A stretch of DNA of 64,000 bases from JADCRZ01 sp031399065 (GTDB lineage Bacteria; Bacteroidota; Bacteroidia; Chitinophagales; Chitinophagaceae): positions 62,001-126,000 of the forward strand of contig JANNOM010000007.1 of NCBI GenBank assembly GCA_031399065.1, written 5' to 3'. The translations under genes were made by a program, and so were the position numbers. The notes beneath the pieces are model-generated. The model was not told where the DNA came from and did no database searches. It saw only the letters and a list, made by a program, of their open reading frames with translations. Of the stretch, positions 52,580 to 62,064 are shown one piece after another (the stretch's first letter is position 1; each line of letters starts with the position of its first letter).

Positions 52580-54481
52580 TTGCCGGCTATCCATTCCATA
52601 CTTAAAGAATACTGGGGCTACGATAGCTTTCGTCCCCTCCAGGAAGACATCATTTATTCCGTGCTCGATGGCAAAGATACGCTGGCGCTGTTGCCGACAG
52701 GCGGGGGTAAGTCGATCTGCTTCCAGGTACCGGCTATGTTGAAGGAAGGACTGTGCCTGGTGATCAGTCCGTTGATAGCCCTTATGAAAGACCAGGTAGA
52801 ATCGTTAAGAAGAAAAAACATCACCGCGTTTGCCATCTATGCCGGCATGACCCGGAAAGAAGTGATAAGGGTGCTAGAGATCGCCGGTGAAAAAAACTGT
52901 AAGTTCCTCTACCTGTCGCCCGAAAGGCTGGAGACACGCCTTTTTCTCGAATACCTGCCTTCCCTCAATATCAGCCTGATAGCCATCGATGAAGCACATT
53001 GTATCTCTCAATGGGGATACGATTTCCGGCCGCCGTATTTACGTATCGCTACACTGAGGGACGAATTGCATGCAGTGCCGGTACTGGCACTTACTGCTTC
53101 CGCTACGGAAAAAGTGCAGGATGATATTATGGACAGGTTGCGTTTTAGTGGCAGGCATGTGTTCCGCCAGTCCTTCGCAAGACCCAATCTCTCTTACAGT
53201 GTATTTAACGCCGATACCAAGATTACCCGGCTAGTAGAGATTCTTAACAGTGTACCCGGCAGCAGTATCATCTATTGCAAAAGCAGGAAAAGAACCAGAG
53301 ACACGGCGGAACAACTATTGTCTTACGGCATTCATGCCGACTTCTACCATGCAGGTTTAAGCAACGAAGAAAGAGGCAACAAGCAGGAGGCATGGATCAG
53401 TAATAAAATCCGCACCATCGTATGCACCAATGCGTTTGGCATGGGTATCGATAAGCCGGATGTGCGGCTGGTGATACACCTCGATAGTCCCGATTGCCTG
53501 GAGAATTATTACCAGGAAGCGGGGCGGGCGGGCAGGGATCAGAACAAAGCCTATGCGGTACTGCTGTACCAGGATCATGATATCCTGTTACTAAAACAGC
53601 AGCCTGACCTTCGCTTCCCGGAAATAGATAAAATTCGTATCGTGTACCAGGCAGTAATGAACTTTCTGCAGATCCCTTCCGGGATGGGTGAGGGAAATTA
53701 TTACGACTTCGACCTGCAGGAGTTTATCGGCCGGTTTAAACTAGACACCCTTCTTGTGATCAACAGCCTGAAGGTGCTGGAACAGCAGGGATTTATCAGC
53801 TTTAACGAACAAGTGTTTCTTCCGTCAAGGGTAGAATTTATCTGTAATAAAGAATCGTTGTATCAATTTGAAATAAGCCAGCCTGCGCTGGAACCGCTCA
53901 TTAAATCGCTGCTGCGTTCTTATGAAGGTATTTTCGATCGCTCGGTGAGTGTTAATGAAAAATCCATCGCTTACCTATTAAGGAAACAGCCTGGCGAAGT
54001 AAAGCAGGAGTTGCTTCAGTTACATCAATACGCTGTTATAGACTACCAGCCACAGAAAGACAGTCCGCAGCTTTTCTTTTTGCAAAACAGGATAAAAGCG
54101 GAAGACCTCCGGATAGACGGCAAGCAGTATGCGGAGAGGAAACAGGACTATACGCAACGCATAAACGCTTTTATCGAATATATACATTCCATAACATGCA
54201 GGAGTAGTTTTATCGGCAGTTACTTCGGCGACCATCAGCTGGCCGACTGCGGCGTATGCGATAACTGTCTGGCCCGGAAGAAAACGGCCCTTTCCAAACA
54301 GGAGTTTTCTTCCATAGCAGATGCCGTTCTTGCTGCGGTTACCGGCAACCCGGTTGATAGTAAAACGCTATTATTCCGGTTAAAGAATATCCCCAAAGAA
54401 AAAGCCTGGAAGGTGATCGAGTTCCTTCAGGCTGAAAAGCAGATTACGGTCAACGAAACGGGATTAATTACAAAGACATAG
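52580..54481 (+). CDS. recQ: ATP-dependent DNA helicase, RecQ family
   Basis: A 633-residue 3'-5' helicase. FRPLQEDIIYSVL precedes Walker A LPTGGGKSICFQ. The DEAH box is IDEAHCISQWGYDFRP. IVCTNAFGMGIDKPDVR and EAGRAGRDQ are motifs V and VI. The C-terminal zinc site has four Cys (CRSSF, then CGVCDNCL). I see no HRDC domain. The start is TTG 52580, the only one that matches the family N-terminus, and it is four bases after copA. Confidence 0.94.
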   Translation: MPAIHSILKEYWGYDSFRPLQEDIIYSVLDGKDTLALLPTGGGKSICFQVPAMLKEGLCLVISPLIALMKDQVESLRRKNITAFAIYAGMTRKEVIRVLEIAGEKNCKFLYLSPERLETRLFLEYLPSLNISLIAIDEAHCISQWGYDFRPPYLRIATLRDELHAVPVLALTASATEKVQDDIMDRLRFSGRHVFRQSFARPNLSYSVFNADTKITRLVEILNSVPGSSIIYCKSRKRTRDTAEQLLSYGIHADFYHAGLSNEERGNKQEAWISNKIRTIVCTNAFGMGIDKPDVRLVIHLDSPDCLENYYQEAGRAGRDQNKAYAVLLYQDHDILLLKQQPDLRFPEIDKIRIVYQAVMNFLQIPSGMGEGNYYDFDLQEFIGRFKLDTLLVINSLKVLEQQGFISFNEQVFLPSRVEFICNKESLYQFEISQPALEPLIKSLLRSYEGIFDRSVSVNEKSIAYLLRKQPGEVKQELLQLHQYAVIDYQPQKDSPQLFFLQNRIKAEDLRIDGKQYAERKQDYTQRINAFIEYIHSITCRSSFIGSYFGDHQLADCGVCDNCLARKKTALSKQEFSSIADAVLAAVTGNPVDSKTLLFRLKNIPKEKAWKVIEFLQAEKQITVNETGLITKT

Positions 54482-54483
54482 GT

Positions 54484-56025
54484 CTATCTTCTGCTCCTGC
54501 CGCCCAGGCCAAGCACTCCCAGCAAGCCCCTTACAATTGCGCTGGTAGCCGTTCTCGCTACCTGACGGGTAGCAGAGTTGTTCAGCATTTTTTCCAGGGT
54601 AGATTTTTCTGCCCTGGGTGCGCGGCCGGTTTTTTTTACAACAGGTTCCTCCGCTGCTGCTTTTTCGCTGGCGGCTTCTATCTTCCTGTTAAGCATCTCA
54701 TAGGCACTTTCCGGGTCTGTCTCCTGGTTGTATTTGGCTACCAGCTTCGACTTGCCGGTAATGCTATCAATCTCTATATCACTTAGTACATCCATCCTGC
54801 TGCGGGGCGATATCATCATTACGTGTGCCAGCGGGGTAGGTATGCCTTTTTCATTCAGCATGGTTACCAGGGCTTCACCAATACCGAGTGCCGTTATCAG
54901 TTCGTCCACTTTATAGAAGGTAGTCTCAGGGTAATTTTCAGCGGTCTGCTTAATCACTTTTCTGTCTGCTGCGGTAAAAGCCCGGAGGGCGTGCTGTACT
55001 TTGAGACCTAGCTGACCCAGAATGGCGGCGGGCACATCCATCGGGTTTTGTGTACAAAAGAAAATACCGATGCCTTTCGAGCGTATCAGTTTGATGATCG
55101 TTTCTATCTGTTGCAGCAGGGCGTCGCTTGCTTCCTGGAATATAAGATGCGCTTCATCTATAAACAGCACCAGTTTGGGTTTATCGAGATCTCCTTCTTC
55201 GGGTGATGTGGCGTATAACTCGGCCAGCAATTGCAGCATGAACGTGGAGAAGAGCTTGGGTTTATCCTGCAGGTCGGTTACCCGTAATACGGATATCATG
55301 CCTCGTCCATCATCGGCAATGCGCATCAGGTCAGCTACTTCAAAGCTCTTTTCTCCGAAGAATACATCTGCACCGTGTTGCTGCAGTTCGATCACTTTAC
55401 GCAATATAGTGCCGGTGGAGGTGGTGCTTATTTTACCATATGTTTTTTCTATTTCCGCTTTGCCTTCATTGCCTAGATATTGCAACACTTTAATAAAGTC
55501 TTTCAGATCCAGCAACGGCAATTCGTTATCGTCGCAATATTTAAAGATCATGGCCACTATGCCGCCCTGTGTGTCGTTAAGCTCCAGTATCTTGGACAAC
55601 AATACCGGGCCGAACTCGCTGACGGTGGCTCTTAATCTTACCCCTTTCTCTTTGCTGAGCGTCATTAGTTCTACCGGGTAAGCAGCAGGACTGTATTGCA
55701 TCGAAAGCTTCTGGTAACGTTCCGTGATCTTTTCGTTGATGGAGCCGGCAGCGGCAATACCACTCAGATCGCCTTTTATATCCATCATCAGCACCGGTAT
55801 ACTGTTATCGCTCAGGCATTCGCTGATCACCTGGAGGGTCTTGGTTTTACCTGTACCGGTGGCTCCGGCAATCAGTCCATGCCGGTTCATCGTTTTCAAT
55901 GGCAGAAAGATATCGGCACCCGGCACTACTTCACCATCCAGCATAGCCACTCCAACTTTAACATTTTCTCCTTTAAAAGAATAGCCTGCTTTCATCGCTT
56001 CCAGTAACTTTGCGCAATCTGCCAT
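54484..56025 (-). CDS. HerA-like helicase-domain ATPase (DUF853/YjgR family)
   Basis: A 513-residue P-loop ATPase. Walker A is AGATGTGKTKTLQV; a Walker B-like MMDIKGDLSG follows, with LVLFIDEAHLIFQEA as an acidic motif and GIFFCTQNPMDVP as sensor. The C-terminus is a basic, Gly/Arg-rich tail. The ATG at 56025 is preferred over a TTG two codons earlier. It converges with recQ with only two bases between the stops. The role of this FtsK/HerA-related family is unknown. Confidence 0.9.
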   Translation of the reverse strand: MADCAKLLEAMKAGYSFKGENVKVGVAMLDGEVVPGADIFLPLKTMNRHGLIAGATGTGKTKTLQVISECLSDNSIPVLMMDIKGDLSGIAAAGSINEKITERYQKLSMQYSPAAYPVELMTLSKEKGVRLRATVSEFGPVLLSKILELNDTQGGIVAMIFKYCDDNELPLLDLKDFIKVLQYLGNEGKAEIEKTYGKISTTSTGTILRKVIELQQHGADVFFGEKSFEVADLMRIADDGRGMISVLRVTDLQDKPKLFSTFMLQLLAELYATSPEEGDLDKPKLVLFIDEAHLIFQEASDALLQQIETIIKLIRSKGIGIFFCTQNPMDVPAAILGQLGLKVQHALRAFTAADRKVIKQTAENYPETTFYKVDELITALGIGEALVTMLNEKGIPTPLAHVMMISPRSRMDVLSDIEIDSITGKSKLVAKYNQETDPESAYEMLNRKIEAASEKAAAEEPVVKKTGRAPRAEKSTLEKMLNNSATRQVARTATSAIVRGLLGVLGLGGRSRR

Positions 56026-56060
56026 ATACAAGATTTAGAGGTAAGTTAATAAATATTCCT

Positions 56061-56091
56061 TTTGGTATGCAGTTTAGATACTTTAACTTTA
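56061..56091 (+). promoter_or_regulatory. Promoter of the response-regulator gene
   Basis: TTTG (56061-56064) and TAACTTTA (56084-56091) are 19 bp apart, the standard -33/-7 spacing with one -7 mismatch. It lies 21 bp before the ATG. Confidence 0.65.
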
Positions 56092-56112
56092 ATTTTCAAT
56101 AAATTTATCATC

Positions 56113-56817
56113 ATGGGAGACGCTAAGCCATCTAAGATCTTATTATGTGAAGACGATACCAACCTCGGTAAAGTGATTAAAGAATACCTCGAACTAAATG
56201 ATTTTGATGTAATACTGGAGCGGGATGGAAGGCTTGGGCTGGCTGCTTTTCAACGTGAGCGGTTCGACTTATGCCTGCTGGATATCATGATGCCGAAGAT
56301 GGACGGATTCCAGTTAGCCGAAGCGATCCGTGATGTTAATCCCGATATCCCGCTGTTTTTCCTGAGTGCCAAAACGATGAAGGAAGATATCATAGAAGGT
56401 TATAAACTGGGTGCCGATGATTATATCACCAAACCCTTCGACAGTGAAGTGCTTTTACTGAAGATAAAGGCCATACTTAAACGCAATGAAGAACTGAACA
56501 GGGAGAGCGAGAATGCCGAATATGACCTCGGTATTTTTCATTTTATCCCAAGACTGAGAGAGTTAAGTCATAGCGGACAAACACAAACCCTTTCTCCCAA
56601 AGAAACAGAATTACTTAAACTGCTTTGCCTGCATAAGAACGACCTGATGCCCAGGGATACGGCATTAAAAAAGATCTGGGGCAGCGACACTTATTTTAAT
56701 GGCAGGAGCATGGACGTATATGTAGCCAAGCTGCGTAAATATTTTAAGGACGATCCCAATATAGAAATCAGCAATATACATGGCAACGGTTTCCGGCTGG
56801 TGGTTCCGGAGGCTTAA
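56113..56817 (+). CDS. OmpR-family response regulator, orphan (RprY-like)
   Basis: A 234-residue DNA-binding regulator. The receiver domain has acidic pair ILLCEDD, phospho-Asp in LCLLDIMMPKMDG and Lys in YITKPFD. The winged-helix output domain contains TLSPKETELLKLLC and RSMDVYVAKLRKYF. It resembles RprY of Bacteroides in length and motifs. No histidine kinase gene is adjacent. ATG 56113 follows a well-formed promoter; a longer frame would span it. Confidence 0.92.
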   Translation: MGDAKPSKILLCEDDTNLGKVIKEYLELNDFDVILERDGRLGLAAFQRERFDLCLLDIMMPKMDGFQLAEAIRDVNPDIPLFFLSAKTMKEDIIEGYKLGADDYITKPFDSEVLLLKIKAILKRNEELNRESENAEYDLGIFHFIPRLRELSHSGQTQTLSPKETELLKLLCLHKNDLMPRDTALKKIWGSDTYFNGRSMDVYVAKLRKYFKDDPNIEISNIHGNGFRLVVPEA

Positions 56818-56824
56818 CTGCATT

Positions 56825-57850
56825 TCAGAATAGCAGGTTCCCGTCTCCGCTTTTCTTTTTTCCTAAATGTTCGTATGCTTTAGCGGTGGCTTCCCTTCCG
56901 CGGGGGGTGCGCATGAGAAAACCTTCCTGTATGAGAAAAGGCTCATACACTTCTTCCAGCGTACCTGTTTCTTCACCTACTGCGGTGGCGATAGTGGTAA
57001 TACCAACGGGGCCGCCTTTAAATTTATCGATAATGGCGGAAAGGATGCGGTTGTCCATTTCATCGAGGCCGTGTTCATCTACGTTCAGTGCTTTTAAGGC
57101 ATGTTGCGTGATGGCGAGGTCTATCACTCCATTACCCAGCACCTGTGCAAAATCTCGTACCCTTCTTAGCAATCCATTAGCGATACGCGGGGTGCCGCGG
57201 CTGCGGCGGGATATTTCTTCCGAAGCATCTGAAGTAATGCGCGTTTGCATGATGGCCGCTGCCCTTATGATGATCTTCTGAATGGTGGCGGCGTTATAAT
57301 ATTCGAGCCTTGCTTTAATGCCGAAGCGGGAAAGCAGGGGAGCTGTTAGTAAGCCGCTACGGGTAGTGGCCCCTACTAGGGTAAACGGGTTTAGCGTAAG
57401 CTGTATGCTCCGGGCATTGGGGCCGCTGTCGATCATGATATCCAGGCGGAAGTCTTCCATTGCGGAGTAGAGATATTCTTCCACCACCGTGCTGAGGCGG
57501 TGTATTTCATCTATAAAAAGTACGTCGTGCGGTTCCAGGTTGGTGAGCAAGCCTGCCAGGTCGCCCGGCTTTTCTATAACCGGGCCGGAGGTTTCTTTGA
57601 TGTTAACGCCCATCTCATTGGCTACTATCCGGGAGAGGGTAGTTTTACCCAATCCGGGCGGACCATGGAACAGCACATGATCCAGTGCCTCACCTCTCAT
57701 TTTGGCGGCCTTGATGAACACCTTCAGGTTCTCGATCGTTTGTGGCTGGCCGGCAAAGTCCTCTATTTCCCGTGGGCGGATATTGTTTTCGAATTCTTTA
57801 TCCGCAGGGGTGAGGGAGGATTTGTCTGTTTGTAAATTGGAATTGGGCAT
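56825..57850 (-). CDS. ruvB: Holliday junction DNA helicase RuvB
   Basis: A 341-residue AAA+ motor of branch migration. RPREIEDFAGQPQTIENLKVFI starts the core. Walker A is HGPPGLGKTTLSRI and Walker B is LFIDEIHRLS, followed by GATTRSGLLTAPLLSRFG and the arginine-finger region RGTPRIANGLLRRVRDFA. The winged helix is at the C-terminus. It is downstream of leuS on the same strand after 58 bp; ruvA and ruvC are not in the window. Confidence 0.97.
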   Translation of the reverse strand: MPNSNLQTDKSSLTPADKEFENNIRPREIEDFAGQPQTIENLKVFIKAAKMRGEALDHVLFHGPPGLGKTTLSRIVANEMGVNIKETSGPVIEKPGDLAGLLTNLEPHDVLFIDEIHRLSTVVEEYLYSAMEDFRLDIMIDSGPNARSIQLTLNPFTLVGATTRSGLLTAPLLSRFGIKARLEYYNAATIQKIIIRAAAIMQTRITSDASEEISRRSRGTPRIANGLLRRVRDFAQVLGNGVIDLAITQHALKALNVDEHGLDEMDNRILSAIIDKFKGGPVGITTIATAVGEETGTLEEVYEPFLIQEGFLMRTPRGREATAKAYEHLGKKKSGDGNLLF

Positions 57851-57908
57851 GTGTAAAATTAACTAAAATTTCTACCCGCTACATTTTAACAGCGTAATCG
57901 GTATCCAA

Positions 57909-60782
57909 CTATATTACAATGTTAACCATCTTACCCTTTACGAATATGATCTTTTTATGGGCTTTGCCTTCCAGCCACTTCTGATCGGCACCATCTGCCA
58001 GCACAATAGCTTCTACATCGGGTTGGGAAGCATCCAGCGAGATGCTGATATTGGCTCTTACTTTTCCATTGATGGAAACGGGGTATTCTTTGGAGCTTTC
58101 TACCAGGTACTTTGCCTCGAATACAGGGTACTTCGCATCCAGGATACTGCCGCTGTTGCCTAACTGGTACCAAAGCTCTTCGCTGATATGCGGAGCATAG
58201 GGAGTAAGCAGCACCAGCAATTGTTCGAGTACTTCTTTCTTATTACACTTTGCATCGCTCAGTTCGTTAACGCAAACCATGAAAGCACTGACCGCCGTAT
58301 TGAATGAAAAGCGTTCGGTGTCTTCTTCTATTTTCCTGATCGTGCGGTGTAGTATTTTTAGTTCGGCATCGGTTGCTTTTTCTTCTTTCCATACCCGTCC
58401 TTTAGCTTCATCATAGAACAATCTCCATAGCTTGCGCAGGAAGCGGTTGACGCCTTCGATGCCTTTGGTGTCCCAGGGTTTGCTTTGTTCTACCGGGCCG
58501 AGGAACATTTCGTACATGCGGAAGGTGTCGGCACCGTATTTTTCTACCAATACATCGGGGTTGACTGTATTGTATTTGCTTTTGCTCATTTTTTCTACTT
58601 CTGTGCCGCAGATGTATTTGCCGTCTTCTAATACGAACTTTGCATTACTATACTCTTCTCGCAAATTTTTAAAATCTTTGATATTAAGTTCTACACCGTC
58701 CACCAAGTTTACATCGACATATATAGGCGATATCTTACTTAAAGAATAGGCACCTTTATCATCAAAAAATCCTGGTTTAACTTTAGATATTATAATAGCT
58801 AATCGATCCGTTATAATACCGACTTTTATGTATTCTTCATAAAATTTTTTAGAAACAAATATTGGCTCAGAAGAAGCATTGACAATATCATTGACCCTAT
58901 ACACAAACCTACTACTCCCCTGTATCATCCCCTGATTCACCAACTTCTTATAAGGCTCATCATGCCCTATATATCCCAGATCATACAACACCTTTGTCCA
59001 CATCCTGCTATACAGCAAATGGCCCACCGCATGTTCGGTGCCGCCGATGTAAAGGTCTACCTGGCCCCAGTAGTCCGAAACAGCACGATCGCAGAATGCC
59101 GCATCATTACCAGGATCCATATATCGCAGGAAATACCAGCTACTGCCGGCATAGCCGGGCATAGTGCTGGTTTCCCGCCTGCCTTCAGGAGTGTTGACCC
59201 ATTCTGCTATATTGGCCAGCGGGCCCTCCCCTTCGGGGCCGGGACCGTACTTATCTACATGCGGGAGCGGAAGCGGGAGTTCGTTTTCTTTCAATGGCAA
59301 GGCTACGCCGTCTTTCCATATTACGGGAAAGGGTTCACCCCAATAACGCTGGCGGCTGAAGCCGGCGTCGCGCATCCGGTAGTTGATCTGGCGTTTGCCG
59401 ATACCCATTTCTACCAGTTTGCCGATGGCCGCATCGATCGCATCGCGCATGACCATGCCGTTCAGGAATCCGGAATTGGTGAGTATGGCCTCTTTGGTGG
59501 GATTGGCCTCTGTGCCGTTATAATGTTCCCCTATAATATTGGTGATGGGAATATTAAAATGCCGGGCAAAACCGAAGTCGCGCTGGTCGCCGCAGGGCAC
59601 GGCCATGATGGCACCGGTGCCGTAGCCTGCCAGCACGTATTCCGCTATCCAGATGGGTATTTCTGCACCATTGAACGGGTTGATGGCATAGGCACCGGTA
59701 AAGCAGCCGGTGATCTGTTTTACTTCTGCCATCCGCTCGCGGTCGCTGCGGCTTTTTACATAATCAAGGTATTGACTGATGGCTTCCTCCTGCTCCGGGG
59801 TAGTGATCTGCTTTACCAGATCGTGCTCGGGGGCTATTACCATGAAGTCGACACCAAATACGGTATCAGGCCGTGTTGTATATACTTTCAGTATATGTTC
59901 GCCGCCTTTAATAGTGAAGTCTATTTCCGCACCCTGGCTGCGGCCTATCCAGTTACGTTGCATTTCCTTCATGGCATCGCTGAACTCGATGCGCTCCAGG
60001 CCTTCCAGCAGGCGGTCGGCGTATTCGGTAATGCGCAGGTACCACTGGCGCATTTTCTTTTTTACCACGGGAAAGCCGCCGCGTTCACTTACGCCGTTTA
60101 CTACCTCGTCGTTGGCCAGTACGGTGCCCAGGGCCTCGCACCAGTTCACTTCACCGAAAGAAGAGTATGCCAGGCGGTATTGCATGAGTATCTCCTGCTG
60201 CTGTTTATGATCGAACTCTTTCCATTCCACAGCGGAAAAACGAATGCTGCGGTCGCCCGGACAAACATGCGTTCCGTTGCCTTCTTTTTCGAAGATTTGC
60301 GCTAAGCCGGCAATGCGTTCAGCCTTATTGGAAATACGGTTGTACCAGGTATCGAAAATCTGGAGAAATATCCACTGCGTCCATTTATAATACCCCGGGT
60401 CGCTGGTGCGTACCTCGCGGGTCCAGTCGTAGCAGAAGCCGATCTTATCGAGCTGCGCCTTAAAAGTGGTAATATTTTTTTCAGTGGTAAGGGCCGGGTG
60501 CTGACCGGTTTCCAGGGCATATTGTTCAGCCGGAAGGCCAAAACTATCGAAACCCATGGGATGCAGTACATTAAATCCTTTTAGCCGCTTAAAACGGGAA
60601 TAAATATCGGATGCTATATAACCCAGCGGATGACCCACGTGCAAACCCGCGCCACTGGGGTAAGGAAACATATCGAGTACATAACATTTAGGCCGGGCGG
60701 GGTCGATCTTCACCTGGTATGCGCCTTTTTGCTTCCATGTATTTTGCCATTTCCATTCTATGTCCTGAAATTTGTATTCCAT
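57909..60782 (-). CDS. leuS: Leucyl-tRNA synthetase with AT-rich internal insertion
   Basis: A 957-residue enzyme that charges tRNA-Leu. The class I HIGH motif is in SGAGLHVGHPLGY and the KMSKS motif in EVEKMSKSKYN. The editing domain has TTRPDTVFGV. Just before KMSKS, about residues 620-714, the protein has some 40 residues more than the Bacteroides enzyme I remember. Over that stretch the DNA (58640-58925) is clearly more AT-rich than the rest of the gene. ATG 60782 is preferred over a start at 60845, which would overlap the promoter. Confidence 0.95.
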   Translation of the reverse strand: MEYKFQDIEWKWQNTWKQKGAYQVKIDPARPKCYVLDMFPYPSGAGLHVGHPLGYIASDIYSRFKRLKGFNVLHPMGFDSFGLPAEQYALETGQHPALTTEKNITTFKAQLDKIGFCYDWTREVRTSDPGYYKWTQWIFLQIFDTWYNRISNKAERIAGLAQIFEKEGNGTHVCPGDRSIRFSAVEWKEFDHKQQQEILMQYRLAYSSFGEVNWCEALGTVLANDEVVNGVSERGGFPVVKKKMRQWYLRITEYADRLLEGLERIEFSDAMKEMQRNWIGRSQGAEIDFTIKGGEHILKVYTTRPDTVFGVDFMVIAPEHDLVKQITTPEQEEAISQYLDYVKSRSDRERMAEVKQITGCFTGAYAINPFNGAEIPIWIAEYVLAGYGTGAIMAVPCGDQRDFGFARHFNIPITNIIGEHYNGTEANPTKEAILTNSGFLNGMVMRDAIDAAIGKLVEMGIGKRQINYRMRDAGFSRQRYWGEPFPVIWKDGVALPLKENELPLPLPHVDKYGPGPEGEGPLANIAEWVNTPEGRRETSTMPGYAGSSWYFLRYMDPGNDAAFCDRAVSDYWGQVDLYIGGTEHAVGHLLYSRMWTKVLYDLGYIGHDEPYKKLVNQGMIQGSSRFVYRVNDIVNASSEPIFVSKKFYEEYIKVGIITDRLAIIISKVKPGFFDDKGAYSLSKISPIYVDVNLVDGVELNIKDFKNLREEYSNAKFVLEDGKYICGTEVEKMSKSKYNTVNPDVLVEKYGADTFRMYEMFLGPVEQSKPWDTKGIEGVNRFLRKLWRLFYDEAKGRVWKEEKATDAELKILHRTIRKIEEDTERFSFNTAVSAFMVCVNELSDAKCNKKEVLEQLLVLLTPYAPHISEELWYQLGNSGSILDAKYPVFEAKYLVESSKEYPVSINGKVRANISISLDASQPDVEAIVLADGADQKWLEGKAHKKIIFVKGKMVNIVI
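58640..58925 (-). other. AT-rich segment inside leuS
   Basis: The codons here are rich in ATA, AAA and TTT, in contrast to both flanks. It encodes Ile/Lys-rich sequence around ITDRLAIIISKVKPGFFDD. It lies in the connecting region before KMSKS. Possible explanations are recombination from another strain or a lineage-specific insertion. Confidence 0.65.
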
Positions 60783-60832
60783 CCTGTATAAGAAAATATG
60801 ATATTTTAGAGAATATCCTGTTAAGAGGTGGG

Positions 60833-60840
60833 CAAAAATA
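60833..60840 (-). promoter_or_regulatory. -7 box for leuS
   Basis: On the minus strand it reads TATTTTTG, an exact consensus match 50 bp before the leuS ATG. Confidence 0.5.
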
Positions 60841-60862
60841 AGCATTCAACCCATAAAACCTC

Positions 60863-60870
60863 TATTTTTG
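60863..60870 (+). promoter_or_regulatory. -7 box for ftsX
   Basis: TATTTTTG is an exact consensus match 39 bp before the ftsX ATG. It is back to back with the leuS box 22 bp away. Confidence 0.5.
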
Positions 60871-60909
60871 CCAGCTTAGTAAGGTACTAACCATAAAAAT
60901 AATGCATGC

Positions 60910-61782
60910 ATGAAGTCAGATGAAAAAGGCGTTTCCTCCCGTTCCAAGCCTTCGTATTTTATGGCGATCCTGGGTATCACGCTGGTACTGATCACGCTGG
61001 GAACACTCGGGTGGATTATCATCAATGCAAATAAAATAGGAGATTATTATAAAGAGAATGTGGAAGTGAGGGTGTTTCTGCGGGAGAATATTTCTTCGAA
61101 AGACAGCGCCGTACTGGTGCAATACATCGCTGCCCGGCCTTATGTGAAGAGTTATGAATACATCACCAAAGAAGGGGCCAAGGCTGAATTTATATCGGAC
61201 GGCAACGATAGCTGGAAGAATACCCTGGATGTAAACCCGCTGCCTGCCAGTATCGACTTTAAACTGAATAACCAATACCTGAACCCGGATACCCTGGCCG
61301 CCATAAAAACCGACCTGGAGCAGAATATCGGCGTTAACGAAGTACAATACCCTAACCAGCTCGTGAGCAGTATCAATAGTTTTGTGAACAAACTGAGCCT
61401 GCTGCTACTGGGGCTGTCCATCGGCTGTATCATCGTTTCGATAGTACTGATCGATAATACCATTAAACTGGCAATGTTCAGCAACCGGTTCCTGATAAAG
61501 ACCATGCAGATGGTGGGTGCTACCCGGGGGTTTATTTCCCGTCCGCTCATGGGCAGGGCGGTTCTTAACGGTGCTCTCAGTGCTCTTATAGCCATCGCCA
61601 TCATTTTAGGCATTATCTACTTTTTCGAGAGTTACCTGCCGGAACTGAAAGCGATCCGGGACGGGCGGCTACTGGCAGGATTATTCCTGGTGCTGATCGG
61701 GATCGGGATAGGTATTTCCGTAGTGAGTACACAGCGCAGTGTGCTTAAATACCTGAAGATGAAATTAGATGATCTTTACTAA
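60910..61782 (+). CDS. ftsX: Cell division protein FtsX
   Basis: A 290-residue four-helix permease-like protein of the FtsEX complex that controls murein hydrolases at the septum. The first helix is FMAILGITLVLITLGTLGWIII. The periplasmic domain includes VEVRVFLRENISSKDS and VNEVQYPNQLVSSI. Three more helices follow, with FLIKTMQMVGATRGFISRPL between them. No ftsE is adjacent. DUF3098 and uppP genes follow closely on the same strand. Confidence 0.94.
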   Translation: MKSDEKGVSSRSKPSYFMAILGITLVLITLGTLGWIIINANKIGDYYKENVEVRVFLRENISSKDSAVLVQYIAARPYVKSYEYITKEGAKAEFISDGNDSWKNTLDVNPLPASIDFKLNNQYLNPDTLAAIKTDLEQNIGVNEVQYPNQLVSSINSFVNKLSLLLLGLSIGCIIVSIVLIDNTIKLAMFSNRFLIKTMQMVGATRGFISRPLMGRAVLNGALSALIAIAIILGIIYFFESYLPELKAIRDGRLLAGLFLVLIGIGIGISVVSTQRSVLKYLKMKLDDLY

Positions 61783-61815
61783 ATATAATATATTGCAATC
61801 CCTAATATTGGAACT

Positions 61816-62064
61816 ATGACAGACAAAAAAACGGTGCCGGCTACCACCCCCATACTGTTTGGAAAAGAAAACTATAAATGGATGATCGCCGGGCTGGTAG
61901 TGATCGCGTTCGGCATGATACTGATGGCCGGGGGAAAGAGCAGCGATGCTGCGGTGTTCGATCAGAAAGAAGTATACAGCACCACCCGTATCACCATTGC
62001 GCCATTGCTGATACTGGCAGGGCTGGCACTCGAAGTTTTTGCTTTATTCCGTAAACCGAAATAA
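61816..62064 (+). CDS. DUF3098 family membrane protein
   Basis: An 82-residue protein with two membrane helices (WMIAGLVVIAFGMILMAGG and TIAPLLILAGLALEVFALF). The conserved YKWMIAGLV and FDQKEVYSTTRITIAP segments are typical of DUF3098. The family is restricted largely to Bacteroidota and lies in this ftsX-uppP position in relatives. The stop overlaps the uppP ATG by one base. Function unknown; context suggests envelope or division. Confidence 0.9.
   Translation: MTDKKTVPATTPILFGKENYKWMIAGLVVIAFGMILMAGGKSSDAAVFDQKEVYSTTRITIAPLLILAGLALEVFALFRKPK

Noticed and set aside
58962..60305. Long plus-strand frame of 447 codons opposite leuS
   Set aside because: leuS is certain on the minus strand; the opposite frame shows no family motif and has His/Tyr/Phe-rich shadow composition.
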